Source: Burkholderiales bacterium
GTDB taxonomy: Bacteria; Pseudomonadota; Gammaproteobacteria; Burkholderiales; Burkholderiaceae
Reading direction: 5' to 3'
DNA length: 7,836 nt
NCBI GenBank assembly: GCA_903643055.1
Contig: CAHJWV010000158.1
Coordinates: 1-7,836, forward strand
This document shows, one piece after another, positions 5,463 through 7,836 of this stretch; the first letter of the stretch is position 1; the number at the start of each line of letters is the position of its first letter. The notes beneath the pieces are model-generated. The model had not been told where the DNA came from and did no database searches. It saw nothing but the letters and a program-made list of their open reading frames with translations. Position numbers and translations under genes: made by a program.

Positions 5463-7433
5463 ATGTTTGCATTCTTCGAACAGCGCATCCGCCCGACCGA
5501 GCTGCCACCCGGCCCGCCACCGGCCGGGCTGCTGGCGTTTTATTGGCACTTTGTTCGCCAGACCCGCAGCCTCTACGCCGCGATGTTCGTGACCGGGCTG
5601 GCGGTCGCGCTGATCGACACGCTGATCCCGGTGTTCATCGGCAAGATCGTCACGCTGATGCAAGCCAGCGACCGCGCCGTGGCCTTTGCCGACGCCAGGC
5701 CAGGCTTGCTGGCGATGGCCGCGCTGGTGTTGATCGGCCGGCCCGCCTCGCTGCTGGCCGACAGCCTGATCCGCAACAACGCCGTTGTGCCCGGCGTCAC
5801 CAGCCTGATCCGTTGGCAAAGCCACTGGCATGTGGTGCGCCAGAGTTGGCCGTTCTTCCAGAACGACTTCGCCGGCCGCATTGCCAACCGGGTGATGCAG
5901 ACCAGCAATGCGGTGCGCGAGAGCGTGGTATCGAGCATCCGCGCGATCTGGTACATCGCGATCTACGGCGTGAGCGCGATGCTGCTGATGATCGGCGCCG
6001 ACTGGCGGCTGGCCATTCCAACGATGCTGTGGTTCGCGGGCTATGTCGTGTTCCTTCGTTACTTCGTGCCACGCATGCGCGATCTGGCGAAGGTCAGCTC
6101 GGAGCTGCGGTCGTCGGTGATGGGACGCGTGGTCGATGCCTATACCAACATCCTCACCGTCAAGCTTTTCTCCCGCGCGCGCGATGAAGACGCCTATGTG
6201 CGTAACTCGCTCAATGAGCACACCGTCGCCATTGCCGCCCACATGCGGCTGATCACGCAATTCATGACCTCGCTGTCGGTGATGAACGCATTGCTGCTGG
6301 TCAGTACCGGCGCGATCGGCGTCGTGCTGTGGGCGCAGGGACAGGTCAGTGCCGGCGTGGTCGCTACCGCGTTGCCGCTGGCTTGGCAAATCGCTAACGT
6401 CGCCGGCTGGGTGAGCTGGGAAGTGACAGGCATCTTCGAGAACATCGGCGTGGTGCAAGAAGGCATGCAGACCATTGCGGTGCCCTGGAAGATGGTCGAC
6501 CGGCCCGACGCCCGCGAGCTGCGCGTCAAAAGTGCGCCGCTTGGCGGCCAAATCCGCTTCGAGCACCTGTCGTTCACCTATGGCCGCAGCGACGGCCGGC
6601 GCGTGCTCGATGACTTCGACCTGACGATCCGCCCCGGTGAACGTATCGGCCTGGTCGGGCGCTCCGGCTCGGGCAAGTCGACTCTGGTCAACCTATTGCT
6701 GCGCTTTCATGAAGTCGAGCAAGGCCGCATCCTGATTGACGGGCAAGACATCTCGCAGGTCACTCAGGAGAGCCTGCGCGCGGCGATCGGCATGGTCACG
6801 CAAGACACGTCGCTGCTGCATCGCTCGATCGCGGCCAACATCGGCTATGGCCGCCCGGGCGCGAGCCCGGCCGAGATCGAGGCCGCCGCGCGCCAGGCCC
6901 AGGCGCACGAGTTCATCGTCGACCTGCATGACTGGGAAGGCCGCACCGGCTATGAGGCGCGCGCCGGCGAGCGTGGCGTCAAGCTGTCCGGCGGCCAGCG
7001 CCAGCGGGTCGCGATCGCGCGCGTGGTGCTCAAAGATGCGCCGATCCTGATCCTCGATGAAGCCACGTCGGCGCTCGACAGCGAGGTCGAAGTCGCGATC
7101 CAGGACCAGCTGCTGTCACTGATGCAAGGCAAGACCGTGATCTCGATCGCTCACCGGCTGTCGACGATCGCCCGCATGGACCGGCTGATCGTGCTCGACC
7201 GTGGCCGCATCGTCGAGCAGGGCACGCACGATGAGCTGCTCCGGCGCGATGGGCATTACGCGATGCTGTGGCGGCACCAGTCGGGTGGCTTCCTGGCCAC
7301 CGACACACCGCCGCCCTCGAACGAGACATCGACCGAAAATGCGATTTGGGACGACGGCCCGGTCGACGACATGCGCGCCGAAGAACAAGCCGAACCGCAG
7401 GTCAACGATGACCCGCCTGTCACGAGAGTCTGA
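5463..7433 (+). CDS. ABC exporter, fused transmembrane and ATP-binding domains (MdlB/MsbA-like half transporter)
   Basis: The 656-residue protein is an inner-membrane half transporter that would work as a dimer, exporting an unknown substrate with ATP. Six membrane segments are seen at roughly 36-58, 81-100, 158-178, 183-203, 268-291 and 297-318. The ATPase domain starts near IRFEHLSFTYG (364) and is complete: Walker A GRSGSGKST (399-407), Q-loop Q447, signature LSGGQ (508-512), Walker B ILILDE with E533, D-loop SALD (536-539) and switch H564. A Pro- and acid-rich tail (611-656) follows the usual end. The ATG at 5463 fits the family's N-terminus (MFAFFEQRI, then a Pro-rich stretch and LLAFYWHFVRQ), though no strong ribosome binding site precedes it. 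A GTG at 5346 would add 39 residues of low-complexity sequence and is less likely. Substrate (lipid, drug, peptide or metal conjugate) cannot be read from the sequence. The next gene starts 3 bp after its stop, indicating an operon. Confidence 0.93.
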   Translation: MFAFFEQRIRPTELPPGPPPAGLLAFYWHFVRQTRSLYAAMFVTGLAVALIDTLIPVFIGKIVTLMQASDRAVAFADARPGLLAMAALVLIGRPASLLADSLIRNNAVVPGVTSLIRWQSHWHVVRQSWPFFQNDFAGRIANRVMQTSNAVRESVVSSIRAIWYIAIYGVSAMLLMIGADWRLAIPTMLWFAGYVVFLRYFVPRMRDLAKVSSELRSSVMGRVVDAYTNILTVKLFSRARDEDAYVRNSLNEHTVAIAAHMRLITQFMTSLSVMNALLLVSTGAIGVVLWAQGQVSAGVVATALPLAWQIANVAGWVSWEVTGIFENIGVVQEGMQTIAVPWKMVDRPDARELRVKSAPLGGQIRFEHLSFTYGRSDGRRVLDDFDLTIRPGERIGLVGRSGSGKSTLVNLLLRFHEVEQGRILIDGQDISQVTQESLRAAIGMVTQDTSLLHRSIAANIGYGRPGASPAEIEAAARQAQAHEFIVDLHDWEGRTGYEARAGERGVKLSGGQRQRVAIARVVLKDAPILILDEATSALDSEVEVAIQDQLLSLMQGKTVISIAHRLSTIARMDRLIVLDRGRIVEQGTHDELLRRDGHYAMLWRHQSGGFLATDTPPPSNETSTENAIWDDGPVDDMRAEEQAEPQVNDDPPVTRV

Positions 7434-7436
7434 GTC

Positions 7437-7836
7437 ATGTTGAGGATCACCGAACTGCGCCTGCCGCTGAACCATGCGGCCGAGGCCTTGCGCCCGGCCA
7501 TCGTCACGCGGCTGGGAATCACCAACGCTGCGCTGAAAGCCTTCACCGTCTTCAAGCGCAGCTACGACGCACGCAAGAAGAGCGCGATGGTACTGATCTA
7601 CACCGTCGATTGCGATCTCGCTGACGAAGCCGCGGTGCATGCAAGGCTCGCTGGTGACGCGCACGTGCGCCCGACACCCGACACCGGCTACAAATTCATC
7701 GGCCATGCGCCGGCCGATTTCTTTGCCGAGCAGCGCCCTCGCCCGCTGGTGATCGGCTTCGGCCCCTGCGGCATCTTCGCGGCGCTGATCCTGGCGCAAA
7801 TGGGGCTGCGGCCAATCGTGCTGGAGCGCGGCAAGG
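7437..7836 (+). CDS. FAD-dependent oxidoreductase of the COG2509 type, N-terminal part (cut by window edge)
   Basis: The first 133 residues are present and the frame is open to the end of the window. An N-terminal domain of about 100 residues starts MLRITELRLPL and contains VFKRSYDARKK (38-48) and IYTVD (54-58), the pattern of uncharacterised COG2509 proteins. It is followed by a dinucleotide-binding fold: strand PLVIGFGPCGIFAALILA (103-120), with the glycine motif G107-F-G-P-C-G112, and an acidic end of the second strand (VLERG, E130) expected to hold the FAD ribose. The full family length is usually over 500 residues, so most is missing. Substrate and reaction are unknown for the family. 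The ATG is 3 bp past the ABC exporter stop, with CGAGAG at 7423-7428 as possible ribosome binding site inside that gene, so the two are probably translated together. The Cys in the glycine motif replaces a more usual Ala. Confidence 0.85.
   Translation, partial: MLRITELRLPLNHAAEALRPAIVTRLGITNAALKAFTVFKRSYDARKKSAMVLIYTVDCDLADEAAVHARLAGDAHVRPTPDTGYKFIGHAPADFFAEQRPRPLVIGFGPCGIFAALILAQMGLRPIVLERGK

Noticed and set aside
5007..6566. 519-residue minus-strand open frame antisense to the DUF4148 gene and ABC exporter
   Set aside because: The product is rich in His, Arg, Gln and Asp without recognisable domain, and it overlaps two well supported genes on the other strand; a GC-driven shadow.
7116..7799. 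227-residue minus-strand open frame over the end of the ABC gene and the FAD gene
   Set aside because: It is antisense to Walker B, H-loop and the FAD-binding motif of two real genes; no features of its own.

Overview
The window reads as ordinary chromosomal DNA from a high-GC betaproteobacterium, most likely of the order Burkholderiales (Sphaerotilaceae/Comamonadaceae type; genus not determinable by eye). The reasons are strong G/C bias at third codon positions, an lptD-surA pair divergent from an amgK-type kinase, a DUF4148 secreted protein (a family found mainly in Burkholderiales) and LptD sequence signatures typical of that group. I see no mobile element, tRNA, rRNA, CRISPR array or sign of recent transfer. 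About 92% of the window is covered by six confident genes and one partial gene.

Left part (1-3658): a cell-envelope block. On the minus strand lptD (outer-membrane LPS translocon) runs leftwards into surA (periplasmic chaperone/prolyl isomerase), of which only the signal peptide is inside the window. Divergent from lptD, amgK (sugar kinase of the peptidoglycan-recycling bypass) runs rightwards. The 189-bp gap between them must hold both promoters. The usual partner of amgK, the nucleotidyltransferase gene murU, is not downstream.

Middle (3659-5345): amgK converges on a LysR-type regulator gene, with a nested inverted repeat between them as a likely two-way terminator. The regulator is divergent from a small secreted DUF4148 protein with three internal repeats. 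The 201-bp gap between them is richer in A/T and carries several short inverted repeats, the likely operators for the regulator, and a 46-codon reading frame of doubtful status. A GC-rich hairpin follows the DUF4148 gene.

Right part (5463-7836): a fused permease-ATPase ABC exporter, then, 3 bp after its stop codon, the start of a COG2509-type FAD-dependent oxidoreductase cut off by the window edge. These two look like an operon.

I did not find evidence of an undescribed system. The points most worth a second look are the repeated TTGAATCA elements between the LysR and DUF4148 genes, the doubtful small frame there, amgK without murU, and the cysteine pattern of LptD.
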